A stretch of DNA of 64,000 nt from Symsagittifera roscoffensis (GCF_963678635.1 NC_087069.1:868001-932000); one strand, 5' to 3'. Positions 20,182-29,575 are shown, numbered from the stretch's first letter. The notes: generated by a model not told the origin, from the letters alone. Numbers and translations: made by a program.

Positions 20182-21001
20182 TTTTATATTTAATAATATT
20201 TGCACCTCTGAAATATTTTGAACTTTCATTTTTCAAAATAACATGCTGACAGACACGCAACGATTCTAGTTCAAAATTAGCCAAAAGGATTCATCCAATC
20301 CGTCACCTTCTATAACTCTAACACAAACCAACTAGACGAAAGATATTAAACTCCAGGCATATCTATAACTATAACTTTGCGACCTCCAGGTCAAAAATAA
20401 GGAAACTATTCAAACTTGACAACTAAAATAAATATCACCATAATATCATAACCCTCCCTTATCTAATAACCCAAAGATCAACAATATTTCCCCAACTCAG
20501 ACCTCAAATACCCCCCAAACAAATATGTTAAATTAGCCTAAAGTAAAAGAACGACCATTTTAATTAGCCTAAAGTATAAAAATCTCAAAAATACCCCTGA
20601 TCACTTGACAAATAAAAATAAAGACAAAGAAGACCTCCCGATCACCATAAAATTTGCCCCCAACAATTTTTCACAAAACTCAACCCACTTGTCAAAAAAC
20701 CAATAAATAATTCGACCACACTTGAAAATTGCCTTGAACAACAAAAAATATTCGATCAAGAAGCCATTTCTTAAATGCTCTTTTCTCGACCAGTCAACAT
20801 AATTCTTAACACTCTCATAAACTTTTTAACGATATTTAAACTTTTAATTATATTTCTTTTTGATACCTTTGAAACCTTTGTAATAATCTTAATCATTTTT
20901 TGCAATATTTTTTAAATTTTCTATTCCATATTCGAACTATACCTCCAGCTTTCAAAAGCTATTGACTATATCCACAGGTACGATTCACAAAACTTATCTA
21001 A
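20182..21001 (+). other. Spacer between pol and the 3' ORFs, with candidate splice acceptors
   Basis: No gene seen. Near its end a pyrimidine-rich stretch leads to ACCTCCAG (20941-20948) and TCCACAG (20971-20977), both plausible 3' splice sites for a subgenomic mRNA starting at ATG 21002. A 15-base direct repeat AATTAGCCTAAAGTA lies at 20531-20545 and 20562-20576. Confidence 0.45.
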
Positions 21002-21190
21002 ATGATACGAACCATTTTTAGTAGAACAGATATTTTCTTACTATTTGTAATTTTTATAACATTTCTATCATCCCTCATCTTGACAATATGCAAATGTATA
21101 AAGAAAGCAATCATCACATTCGCCCTAGCAACAATCCTCCTAATTCTTTTTCTAGAAGAATACTACAATAAACATAAATTTTTCCACTAA
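21002..21190 (+). CDS. Small two-pass membrane ORF, probable N terminus of the next frame
   Basis: 62 codons from ATG 21002. Two hydrophobic segments, about residues 11-29 (IFLLFVIFITFLSSLILTI) and 35-52, are separated by a Cys/Lys-rich turn (CKCIKK). The stop at 21188-21190 lies inside the ATG-less frame of 21156-22331, and a run of five T's near 21179-21183 is a natural slip point. The likeliest reading is one membrane-anchored protein of about 440 residues whose frame was broken. A programmed shift is possible. No family recognised; its place just before the Env-like gene suggests a role at membranes. Confidence 0.5.
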   Translation: MIRTIFSRTDIFLLFVIFITFLSSLILTICKCIKKAIITFALATILLILFLEEYYNKHKFFH

Positions 21191-22331
21191 AAAAGTAAAT
21201 AAAAAACCACCAAAAATTGCTAACCAACAATCACACAGTCAGTCTTCACCGACACCATCCCAAGAAAACCCAACACCACCTTCAATTACCCAAAACCCCC
21301 AAACATCTACACGAACTTCCTTTCAAGATAACCCATATACTTTTGAAGAACGACACGCTCGCTTATCAGAACCACTAGAACCAGTTCAACGACAAGCACC
21401 CCTAAGTGAACCAACATATAACTTATACCCAACATTACCACAAGAATTAAGTAGAATACGAAATTCTAGTCAAAACCAAAACACAGTCGAAATAAATAGA
21501 CAAATTACACATCCTCGACGAAACAGAAATTTTCAAACTCCCCGAGTTCATTTTGATATACCCCAATCCCCATCACAAAGTACTCCAGAAAACCCCATCG
21601 GTATATTACCAGAAACCCCTACGCTTCTTTCACAACGTAGCACCTCAAGCCTACCATCAGATTACTTAGGTTCAACACCAACATCTGAACAAATACGTGA
21701 AAATCCCTTTAACCCTACAAACCAAACATCACGACTACCATATTGGACAACACATTCATTCACACAAGGTGAACCAAATTTAATCAATGACCCAATAGAT
21801 ATTTCTACGGATACAACAACATCCTCATCACTACCAGAAACATTATCATTACCATCAACACCATCAATCAGCCAGATTTCACCAACACCTTTTAATTTCA
21901 ATTTCCCAAATAACCTCGACGCTAGATACCGAGAACAATCATCAACAACTATTCCTTTAAGACTAGACTGGAATACATTCACAGCACCTCCACCATTATT
22001 TGGACAACACCTAGAAAGTAACCGACTCCACAACTGGGCACTAAACCGACTACAATATAGACAAGACATCCACGAAGACATTCGTGACTATAACATCCAA
22101 ATACTCCAACAAAATAGTCTACAATTAAAATTTGAAATCACGGTTAAATTAAACAACATTACTCAACATCCCTATCCATTAAATCCACCGAATATAACAG
22201 CTCAATCCCTACCACAACCATTTATAACAACTGAAGTAATATACAAATACGACAGATATATCAAAAAGACAATTGGTTACATCACATTTTATAACCCATA
22301 CTCAGGATTGTCATACACATGTATATTCTAA
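21156..22331 (+). pseudogene. Long ATG-less open frame, unknown protein rich in Pro/Ser/Thr
   Basis: The plus-strand frame is open from after a TAG at 21153-21155 to a TAA at 22329-22331: 391 codons without a stop and, as far as I can read, without one ATG. The N-terminal 220 residues are rich in Pro, Ser, Thr and Gln. The C-terminal 150 look folded, with segments such as LRLDWNTFTAPPPLFGQ, LQLKFEITVKLNN and TTEVIYKYDRYIKK. It overlaps the Env-like ORF by 13 bases. It must begin by a frameshift from the membrane ORF at 21002 or by splicing. The codon pattern matches the rest of the element. No homolog recognised. Confidence 0.65.
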
Positions 22332-24919
22332 AAATATTAATTTTTCTTCAACTCTTTTTTCTAGTAACCCCCAATCAAAACATAAACCCTTCCCCCCGCA
22401 CAGGACCCCAAGATTTATTAGTAACACATTACGATTGTGACGAAAACGAACAAAAAATACTACACAAATATGCAATAAATCAAGTATCACAATGCGAAAC
22501 AGAACCACAAGCCATAGAAATAACAAATGTAATAGCAACACTTTATTCAAAAGCCCGAGCAACATTCACAGCAACATTTTCTGAAAAGAAAGTACATTGT
22601 TCACAAGTCTCAAATGGAAATAAAAACCGACTTGACCACGAATCATTCTACCAGAGTAATATCGAACGACTTTTACATCTCAATCCCGAAGATTGTAAAA
22701 ACGAGTTACTCCGACTAAAAATCACAAAAAATAAAAACACAGATAGAAAGTTAGTATATTTCCAAGTTTTTTCAGATTCTGTACATCAAGCAGAACTTGA
22801 AAGATATCAAGGACATATAAAACTAGACGAAAAATATCCATACAACGGCGCACACGGAAGATTAACTTATGACATACACGATAAACACTGGATACCACAT
22901 ATTGGTATAAATAACCCATCAAACTGCAAAGCAGACACAAAAAATAAAGGATATCAAGAAATAATGTTTTTCGATTGTAAAATACAACTCGAAAAAATAC
23001 AACTCACACGCGATTTATCTGACAACACAATGATCTATCAAGGAATTAGATTACCTTGTAAAAACGATCAAAGTTATTGTGACCCTACAACACGAACACA
23101 AGCAACAATTGTTTGGTTCCCCGAAGACACATGTACAACATTTCAAGTAGCAAAGATACACGCTCGTATGATAAAATTTCACGAAAAATATTTTATACAA
23201 TCAATTCCATATGAACAAGTAAACCCATCACGAAAACAAAGTTCTAATTTTAGAAACATACACAATATAGAAAATGAATTGACACGTTTTCAAATATACC
23301 AAGAAACAGAACTTGCATGTAAATACAGAAACCCACTTCACAAAACACAATACTCCGAAATATTAGTTGAATACGAAAAAGGATTCGACATGACCACTGG
23401 AAAAATAAAAATCGACCCATATGCCATAGGTCATCCTCCAAACGAAGGAACATCATATATACCAGTTAATTTTCAAAAAAGTAAAGGTCAACCTGGTGGA
23501 CATCTCAAACCCCATGACACTAGAAGCACACGTTTACAAGAACTATCACTAATGAATACTACATATTTCGGTAATATCCACTATGATATTCATCTAGATA
23601 TGAAATTAGACTACACAATTAGCCGCATTTTTCAAGAAATGTCCCTCTCTGAATTAGAAACACTTCACCAACTATGCGAATTAGAAAGAACACAAATCCT
23701 ACAATCACTTGCATTAGCAGTATTAAAAAAACCCTACGCAGGATATTTATTATCAGGCAATGGATCAAATTTTTTAAACTATGAAGGAAACATTTTATGG
23801 TTTTATACCTGTACCAAAAAAGTATCACCACTATATGTTTTTGAAGATAAACGATGCTATAAAAGAATCCCTATCTTTTATAAGAATAAAGTACACTTCG
23901 TTGACACACTTTCAAGACGAACCTATTTCTGGGATACCGCAGTCCCATGTGGATCAGAAAGCAGCCACAATGTAGTACAACTGAACCCTGATGAAGATAA
24001 ATATTACCTTCCTACCCCATATCCCACATTAATGCAATCACTCAAAAAATTTTCACCTGAAAGCATTAGAGCTATTGTTCGAAACCCAAATATTGACTTA
24101 CAATCAATTGGAATATATTCAAAATCCGATATACAACATCACATTAGAACACAACAATTCCAAGAATTATTAACACAAATGGACACTATACAAAGACAAT
24201 CAATTGACCAAAACTTACGCAAACTTGCCGAAACAGCAGGATTTGCAGATATTTATACACAAGATTATAGCGGATATTTCAAAGACATTAAAGACTATAT
24301 ATATCTCAACGGTGAAAAATACCGACCACAAGATATCTCACCTATAAATTTTTTTAGCTTTGTTACACTCAAAAATGAAATTCTTGATTTTCTAGGATGG
24401 CCATATTACATCTTAGAAAAATTAACTATTTTATACGCAATGTTTAACTTTATAGGATTTCTTTTCTCACTCTTAAAAGGAATCTATAATACATGCGCTA
24501 TACACACACAAGTAAATAGACAAGCAAGTGTAGCACGCATCCTATTTGCAGGATTTTTTGGAATTTTTTCGTCATCAATAAACAAAATTCTTTTAGACGC
24601 ACAAATAAAAGAATACAACACAAAAATAGCAACAAGACAGAAAACATATGACGAAGAACATAACAATGTAGACATTATACCTACAGCACCACAGTTACCA
24701 CCCCTACCACATAACCATCCATTATCACTAGCCCCACGAAATTTTCGAAATTTAGCAATAACACATAATCCAAACTTCAGACCAACCATATCACAAAGCC
24801 CCATTCAACGAATAGTAACACACAATTCACTAGATGAGAATACATATGAACAAATTATAGAACAACCACATACAACTGCTTTTCAGTCTCAAAATAATAA
24901 TTTTTTTAGCCCACGATGA
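22319..24919 (+). CDS. env: Envelope-like transmembrane glycoprotein
   Basis: 866 codons. Residues 1-17 form a hydrophobic signal peptide. A long Cys-containing ectodomain follows, with several N-x-S/T sites. It includes an RSTR at 402-405 that could be a furin-type site. A transmembrane stretch at about 702-719 follows an amphipathic segment (FLGWPYYILEKL), and a second hydrophobic segment lies at about 738-753. The tail holds PTAP (788-791), a classical ESCRT-recruiting late-domain motif, and a PPLP nearby. The layout is that of a type I viral fusion-type glycoprotein. It does not look like the baculovirus-F-type Env of insect errantiviruses; the Cys pattern near the N terminus (YDC ... QVSQC) recalls glycoproteins captured from negative-strand RNA viruses, but I cannot prove this. 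The stop overlaps the next ATG (ATGA). Confidence 0.75.
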   Translation: MYILKILIFLQLFFLVTPNQNINPSPRTGPQDLLVTHYDCDENEQKILHKYAINQVSQCETEPQAIEITNVIATLYSKARATFTATFSEKKVHCSQVSNGNKNRLDHESFYQSNIERLLHLNPEDCKNELLRLKITKNKNTDRKLVYFQVFSDSVHQAELERYQGHIKLDEKYPYNGAHGRLTYDIHDKHWIPHIGINNPSNCKADTKNKGYQEIMFFDCKIQLEKIQLTRDLSDNTMIYQGIRLPCKNDQSYCDPTTRTQATIVWFPEDTCTTFQVAKIHARMIKFHEKYFIQSIPYEQVNPSRKQSSNFRNIHNIENELTRFQIYQETELACKYRNPLHKTQYSEILVEYEKGFDMTTGKIKIDPYAIGHPPNEGTSYIPVNFQKSKGQPGGHLKPHDTRSTRLQELSLMNTTYFGNIHYDIHLDMKLDYTISRIFQEMSLSELETLHQLCELERTQILQSLALAVLKKPYAGYLLSGNGSNFLNYEGNILWFYTCTKKVSPLYVFEDKRCYKRIPIFYKNKVHFVDTLSRRTYFWDTAVPCGSESSHNVVQLNPDEDKYYLPTPYPTLMQSLKKFSPESIRAIVRNPNIDLQSIGIYSKSDIQHHIRTQQFQELLTQMDTIQRQSIDQNLRKLAETAGFADIYTQDYSGYFKDIKDYIYLNGEKYRPQDISPINFFSFVTLKNEILDFLGWPYYILEKLTILYAMFNFIGFLFSLLKGIYNTCAIHTQVNRQASVARILFAGFFGIFSSSINKILLDAQIKEYNTKIATRQKTYDEEHNNVDIIPTAPQLPPLPHNHPLSLAPRNFRNLAITHNPNFRPTISQSPIQRIVTHNSLDENTYEQIIEQPHTTAFQSQNNNFFSPR

Positions 24920-26619
24920 GCCGACAACTTGGATCCCTACACCGCTCAAACTCCCACCCAACCAACCTCAACACTCCAGTTACAATAATTCCACTTTTTG
25001 CTTTCCCGCCACCCGATTTCCCAACCAATACTATAACATCAGGCATGAATTCAGACACTAATTCACACATCTCAGTTTTATACTCCATCTCACAACTCAA
25101 TAACCCAGATATTGAAACCCCTGATGAATTTGCAGACTCTGAACCATCTCCATCCAATAATTTTCAAACCAATCCCTCAGTTTTTTCGAAACCCCCTTTT
25201 CAACCAATCCCACCAAATAACCCACTCCCATCCATTTCTACACCCTCCTATGCTTCACAAGTTACCCCAACCTACTCTTCACTTCATTCAGATCGATCAT
25301 CCAATTCTCCAGACACCCCCCAAATCTCCCAAGAACTAGATAATTTTATCACCTTACAACAACAACCCTTCCACCTTGACACCTCAACTATAAACCAGAT
25401 TTCATCAACCATAGAATCATCAAACCCACCTACCCCTACACCCTCTTCAGCTTATTCCGCATCATTAGCACCATCATCCACATCCACCGAATCATCAATT
25501 AGCACTAATAGAGCTTACCGCAGTTTCAAAAGAAAATTCCCAAACCATCCATTTCCAACAAAACCAGGAACAGCCCGTGAATATATTAATCACCCAAATC
25601 ACACTAACACGAGAGAATTTTTAGCAATCACCTTACCTTCATTTCCACAGTATATTTTGAACAACCCTAACGACACTAACAACACACGCAGTTTTGTAGA
25701 TGAACACGTTTTAATGCCTACACTTCAATGGACATCATATTATCATTTTACTAACCCCCTTTGCCTACCTTTATCTAACACTCACATCGATATAGAACGA
25801 AATAAAGATATGCTATACCGACTCACTACACCACTAACACATAGACAATTTACTTACATCGGATATAAAAAGTCACTAAAAACATACACTGCACCCCGAG
25901 CTAACGAATATACGCTAGAATATTACGATCATAACATCATCCGAACTAACCAAGACCAATTTTTAGATGATTATCGCTTCGCTAACCCACAATTCACAGA
26001 AAAATTTTTCATCAAAACACCATATGTTTTTACACTCAATATATTTGATCGCAAATTCGACCACATCATTTCTGAAGCACTAACCGACACACAAGCTTAC
26101 GAAAGTTTTAAAGAAAAATTTCCATTATTTTCACTAACCTTTCATTTCCTTGCACCACATGAACGAGATTTGCACTGCTCACACGACATTATGTTACGCA
26201 CTAAACAAACCCACACATATACATATTACCGCTTCATACAAAATCACTTTGACCTACACACTCCATCAAGACAACCACACCATCGTTTTCAATTTATTAA
26301 CTCAAAATACACTTCACCATTTTTTCTTAATTTCACATATTGCATCAAAGATACTAACCTTCACGGTATTCTTCGCAATTATGATCCCATAACCCAAATG
26401 TATATTTTTTGTCCCATCACAAAGACCTTCAACGCAGAAGAATCCAGACCCTTCCTTATCCCACATGAATTTGTTCAACCTATAGAAATCCCCATATTAG
26501 AATTCATCCACAACACTAAATACAATCACAAATTATATAATCTCATCCAAAACACACCTTATGAGTTTGCAGTTGGCACTGAAGAACTAAAAACCATTAA
26601 AGCAGTTCAATTGCTTTAG
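24916..26619 (+). CDS. 567-aa accessory ORF downstream of env, unknown function
   Basis: ATG 24916 overlaps the env stop in the tetranucleotide ATGA, the arrangement used for termination-reinitiation in some viral mRNAs. Residues 1-200 are low-complexity Pro/Ser/Thr/Asn (for example PPTPTPSSAYSASLAPSS). Residues 200-567 look folded, rich in Tyr, Phe, His and Asn, with no signal peptide, membrane segment, zinc motif or known catalytic signature. Its architecture (low-complexity N terminus plus folded C terminus) parallels the ATG-less frame at 21156-22331, though I see no clear sequence match. An ORF this long beyond env is unusual for a gypsy element. The frame is fully intact, which argues for recent function. 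Confidence 0.7.
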   Translation: MSRQLGSLHRSNSHPTNLNTPVTIIPLFAFPPPDFPTNTITSGMNSDTNSHISVLYSISQLNNPDIETPDEFADSEPSPSNNFQTNPSVFSKPPFQPIPPNNPLPSISTPSYASQVTPTYSSLHSDRSSNSPDTPQISQELDNFITLQQQPFHLDTSTINQISSTIESSNPPTPTPSSAYSASLAPSSTSTESSISTNRAYRSFKRKFPNHPFPTKPGTAREYINHPNHTNTREFLAITLPSFPQYILNNPNDTNNTRSFVDEHVLMPTLQWTSYYHFTNPLCLPLSNTHIDIERNKDMLYRLTTPLTHRQFTYIGYKKSLKTYTAPRANEYTLEYYDHNIIRTNQDQFLDDYRFANPQFTEKFFIKTPYVFTLNIFDRKFDHIISEALTDTQAYESFKEKFPLFSLTFHFLAPHERDLHCSHDIMLRTKQTHTYTYYRFIQNHFDLHTPSRQPHHRFQFINSKYTSPFFLNFTYCIKDTNLHGILRNYDPITQMYIFCPITKTFNAEESRPFLIPHEFVQPIEIPILEFIHNTKYNHKLYNLIQNTPYEFAVGTEELKTIKAVQLL

Positions 26620-26622
26620 CCA

Positions 26623-26724
26623 ATGCTTCAAACTAAAAACATCATTCGCATACTAGCAAAATTACTAACAAATTCAGACATAATACACGACATCTTCCCC
26701 CACGGTCTCTTCCCCGACGACTAA
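26623..26724 (+). CDS. Possible 33-aa ORF before the 3' splice donor
   Basis: ATG 26623 to TAA 26722-26724, starting 3 bases after the previous stop and ending 3 bases before the splice donor. It may simply be chance. The tight fit between stop, start and donor is the only argument for it. Confidence 0.25.
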   Translation: MLQTKNIIRILAKLLTNSDIIHDIFPHGLFPDD

Positions 26725-26727
26725 CAG

Positions 26728-26813
26728 GTAAGTTTAATTTATATATATTCTTAACTAATAAACTTAAAACAAAACCTAACCATTCTTTATCCATGTTTTA
26801 TTTAGATTTTTAG
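26728..26813 (+). other. Candidate short GT-AG intron in the 3' region
   Basis: A consensus donor CAG|GTAAGT (exon ends 26727) is followed by a branch-like CCTAAC (about 26775-26780), a pyrimidine-rich stretch, and acceptors TTTAG at 26801-26805 and TTTTTAG at 26807-26813. Intron length would be 78 or 86 nt. Another acceptor at 27818 is also possible. Confidence 0.5.
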
Positions 26814-27818
26814 TCTTCATCCCACGATCATCTGCAAAATACACAAAAGAAAAATCAAAAATAGAAAACTTCACGTCTTCAAATTGTTCAAAACTCTATT
26901 AATATTTTGCACAAGCTAATTTAAATAAAATTCATACCAATGTAGTAAATTAATTTATAAATTGTTTCCCCACAAGCAGTAAATCTAATAATGATGAAAA
27001 TTTGTAACTTAATTTTTCCCCAAAACTAGCAGTAAAATTGAATTCTATGTAGTAAATTAATAAAACGAAAATGCAGTACTAACCTTTTGATATCTCATTC
27101 ACTCGCACAAAAATTCTATCCAAACTCGCACAGCTCGCCCACGAAGAATTGTTTAAAATAATGAATTTCAGTTTCAAGTTTTCACACTCAACAACTCTAA
27201 CACACGATAACAAGTTTCAAACTTTCCTTTAACCCGGTTGGAAAGGAATTATATACTAAACAAAACTAACCAATGCAGCTTACTAAACACCACAAATCAT
27301 AAAATAACAGCATGAATAGGAAAAGGAAACCAACGGTACCCAAACCGGATTAACCCATTTTAAAACTGGATAAATTATTCTTTTGAAGACTATTATAAAG
27401 TCTAAGAAAGAAATAATAAAACACAAAAAAGTCGAAAGACAAACCCATACCAAAAACAATTTGATTTTTGAAAAAAGGACAAAACCAACGAAACATAAGA
27501 AAAACCACAATAAACCCAACATAAAACGTTATCACATAACAGGACCTCTCACAGAAACCGCACGAAATCATACTCCCACTCCTGGCCTAACCCACCAGAG
27601 AGGACGTCCTGAGCATGCTCTATAGCCGGCCTAACCCACCGCGCTACATCCACGCTTTGTGACCACACTTCTATTTTTAATAAGAGGTACTCAAGGGTGA
27701 GTAACTCTTCAAAATAACCGAACTATAACAAAAAACTTTTGTAAAAATAACTAACCAAAATCATAATTAAAACATCGAACTAATAAAAATTTTATAAAAT
27801 GTAAATTATACCTTGCAG
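26814..27818 (+). other. 3' non-coding region of the retroelement
   Basis: No supported gene. A 15-base direct repeat ATGTAGTAAATTAAT occurs at 26940-26954 and 27047-27061. A GC-richer island at 27580-27660 holds two copies of GGCCTAACCCACC (27584-27596 and 27628-27640). The K-rich frame at 27383-27625 lacks protein character. Confidence 0.5.
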
Positions 27819-28113
27819 TATATAGATCAGCATACAACACCAAAGACGAACATCCAAAGTCAAAATGACCCCACTACACTCGAAAAAGAATGGCCAACCA
27901 CAATCAATATGCCGTCCACAATCACAACTCAAAGGATTTAGAGTACGACTTGACTTCGCAGAAAAGGACTTCATTGAACTAGACCAATGACCACCTCGAT
28001 GTTCAAGTATACGTACAGATCCGAGTAACCAGGCATCCCCTCCAAGCACAATCTCCACGCCATTCCCAGACAAGGTCAAACACAAAAACATGAAACGAAA
28101 AAACCTGTCATAG
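27819..28113 (+). other. Candidate 3' exon with a short coding frame
   Basis: A good splice acceptor TTATACCTTGCAG ends at 27818. After it a frame is open to a TGA at 27988-27990, with an internal ATG at 27865 that would give 41 residues ending FRVRLDFAEKDFIELDQ. The same frame is open again from 27991 to a TAG at 28111 with a basic end (KVKHKNMKRKN). This could be a small spliced regulatory protein in the manner of complex retroviruses. It could equally be degraded or non-coding sequence. Confidence 0.3.
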
Positions 28114-28303
28114 CCAACCATTCTGAAATCAGATTTGAGTTTGTTGCGAAAACCCAGTCGTTGTCTTGAGAAGACACAACGATTGAATCTGGAACTTCTC
28201 TAATAAGAAAACCCAGAAGAAATATGATGTTTGCCAAATACCAACGTCCATCATCCATCCTTTGAATTGCAGAAAGACTGTTCTAAAAAACTCTGTAAAA
28301 CCC

Positions 28304-28310
28304 GGATGGG
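28304..28310 (+). promoter_or_regulatory. Polypurine-like tract before the 3' LTR
   Basis: GGATGGG lies directly before the TG of the 3' LTR, where the plus-strand primer should be. It is short and interrupted by a T, so it is a weak example. The preceding 190 bases show no gene. Confidence 0.5.
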
Positions 28311-28720
28311 TGGAACCTGATCTAAACTACATTTTATGATTGGATAAATTAGATATTTTACCACTGTAAAGTATTTAATATTAACCAATCATGATCCATC
28401 TAACTAACAACCCACTTATTTGTAAGTGCTGAAATTACTTGTAATTTGAGCACCAGAGAGATTTGAATTTAACTTAGAAATTAGTGGACTCTCCAAGAAG
28501 ACTTCAGCAGCCGCAATAAACCAGTATACCCTATATTTATTGAGCCTAGGAGAGACTAGTTAAACAACCTGAGACTAGATAGTATAAGAGTAAGATTAGG
28601 ATCGGTATTAGACTAAGAAGTTGCACGAATCTATCCGGCCGAAAATAAGATAGCGTGACGAGCAGACGGTGTACCCTATCCGAAATTACTCTATGAGTTA
28701 ACCACCTCGGCCATAACTCA
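28311..28720 (+). repeat. 3' LTR (410 bp)
   Basis: Direct repeat of 9832-10241, six substitutions, same TG...CA ends, AATAAA at 28515-28520. Because LTRs are identical at integration, about 1.5% divergence means a fairly young insertion, though one old enough to gather the gag-pol breaks. Confidence 0.95.
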
Positions 28721-28724
28721 GTTT
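28721..28724. repeat. Target-site duplication GTTT, right copy
   Basis: Matches 9828-9831. It fixes the right boundary of the element. Confidence 0.75.
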
Positions 28725-29204
28725 TCTAGAAAGTTTTTAAATAGGGGATATTTATTTACAGGGGTGGATCTAGGATTTTCTCGAAAGGGGAGGGGGGCGG
28801 GTTTTTAAAAAATTGTGTCGAATATTTTGTCGACCTTTTTTTTAAGTCGATCAAATTGATTTTGTGAGCTCTCCCGAATACTCTCTTTTGACAAAATTTT
28901 CTGCGCCACAGGAAATTGTTTGATCAAACAAGCCAAAAAAGACAGTTTTAGGCACTTTTTGAAAAAATTTGTGTTTTTTCGGCGCGCGCTCTCTCTCAAA
29001 AATAGCATATATTGGCGCCAAAGGCACCATTACAAAAAATTTAGGGTCCTTTACGAGGCCAGAATGGGCATTTTATGCATTGTAAGCGGATTCCGCAACA
29101 GTACAAAATCAGATTTGTCGCAGAGTTCGCAACATTGCTACTTCTCTGTGATTTTCTTCGCTGTTTTGGATTCCACAAACAAATACCTGAAAATTGTATC
29201 ACTC
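28721..29204. other. Non-coding stretch with a transposon-end-like motif
   Basis: At 28759 begins CAGGGGTGGATCTAGG followed by a G-rich run, a form seen at the ends of hAT-type DNA transposons. No matching inverted end was found. The plus-strand frame at 28920-29312 is made largely of repeat sequence and is not a gene. Confidence 0.4.
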
Positions 29205-29575
29205 AAAATTGCTGGAAAAATTGGCGAGTTTGCTGAATCCGCAACCGTATTTGCGGAATCCAGAACAATTTGTGGAATTCACAATCAAATAATAAGACCT
29301 AAGTATAGTTAAATTGAGTTGTTGCGGAATTCGCAACTGTAAGCGGAAACAGCAAATTGTAAGTGGAATCCGTATTTTGTAATGCGGACTCCAATTACAT
29401 ATATGTTAATATAGAGTAGCGTTTTAATTTATATGTTTTTTTTTTCTAGGTGATCACCAGCAAGGTGGTCGTAAAAAAGTTGAAGATAATAGTCTCAATA
29501 TAAAAAATAAAACTTTTTCAATTTTTAATCTGAAAAATTTTCTGACTCAACATGTTTCGCGAGATTGTTGAAAAT
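29205..29575 (+). repeat. Dispersed repeat, copy 2
   Basis: Same family and orientation as 7030-7390, sharing the ordered blocks listed there. GCGGAATCC-type words extend upstream to about 29090, so this copy may be longer at its left end than copy 1, which is cut by the reverse-transcriptase relic. Confidence 0.65.

Larger units (their letters stand above)
9832..28720 (+). mobile_element. Complete 18.9-kb env-bearing Ty3/gypsy-type LTR retroelement
   Basis: The element is bounded by two 410-bp direct repeats beginning TGGAACC and ending ACTCA. It is flanked by the 4-bp duplication GTTT at 9828-9831 and 28721-28724. A primer-binding site lies 2 bases after the left LTR. Inside, in order: Gag-like frames, an aspartic protease DSGA, reverse transcriptase YLDD, RNase H, integrase D,D(35)E with a GPY/F module, and an envelope-like glycoprotein. 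The order PR-RT-RH-INT is that of the Ty3/gypsy group, and a third Env ORF is the arrangement of errantiviruses. It is two to three times the usual 5-9 kb of gypsy elements. The coding strand is very rich in A and poor in G (for example 29 A and 5 G in bases 18001-18060). Stops and frameshifts in gag-pol suggest this copy is inactive. Confidence 0.95.

Noticed and set aside
12000-26600. Numerous minus-strand frames of 60-140 codons inside the element
   Set aside because: They are antisense shadows of long plus-strand genes with biased composition, with Val/Leu/Phe/Cys-rich products and no domains.
27600-27680. Antisense tRNA gene
   Set aside because: Only a loose A-box-like match. No B-box, no acceptor or anticodon stem could be built.
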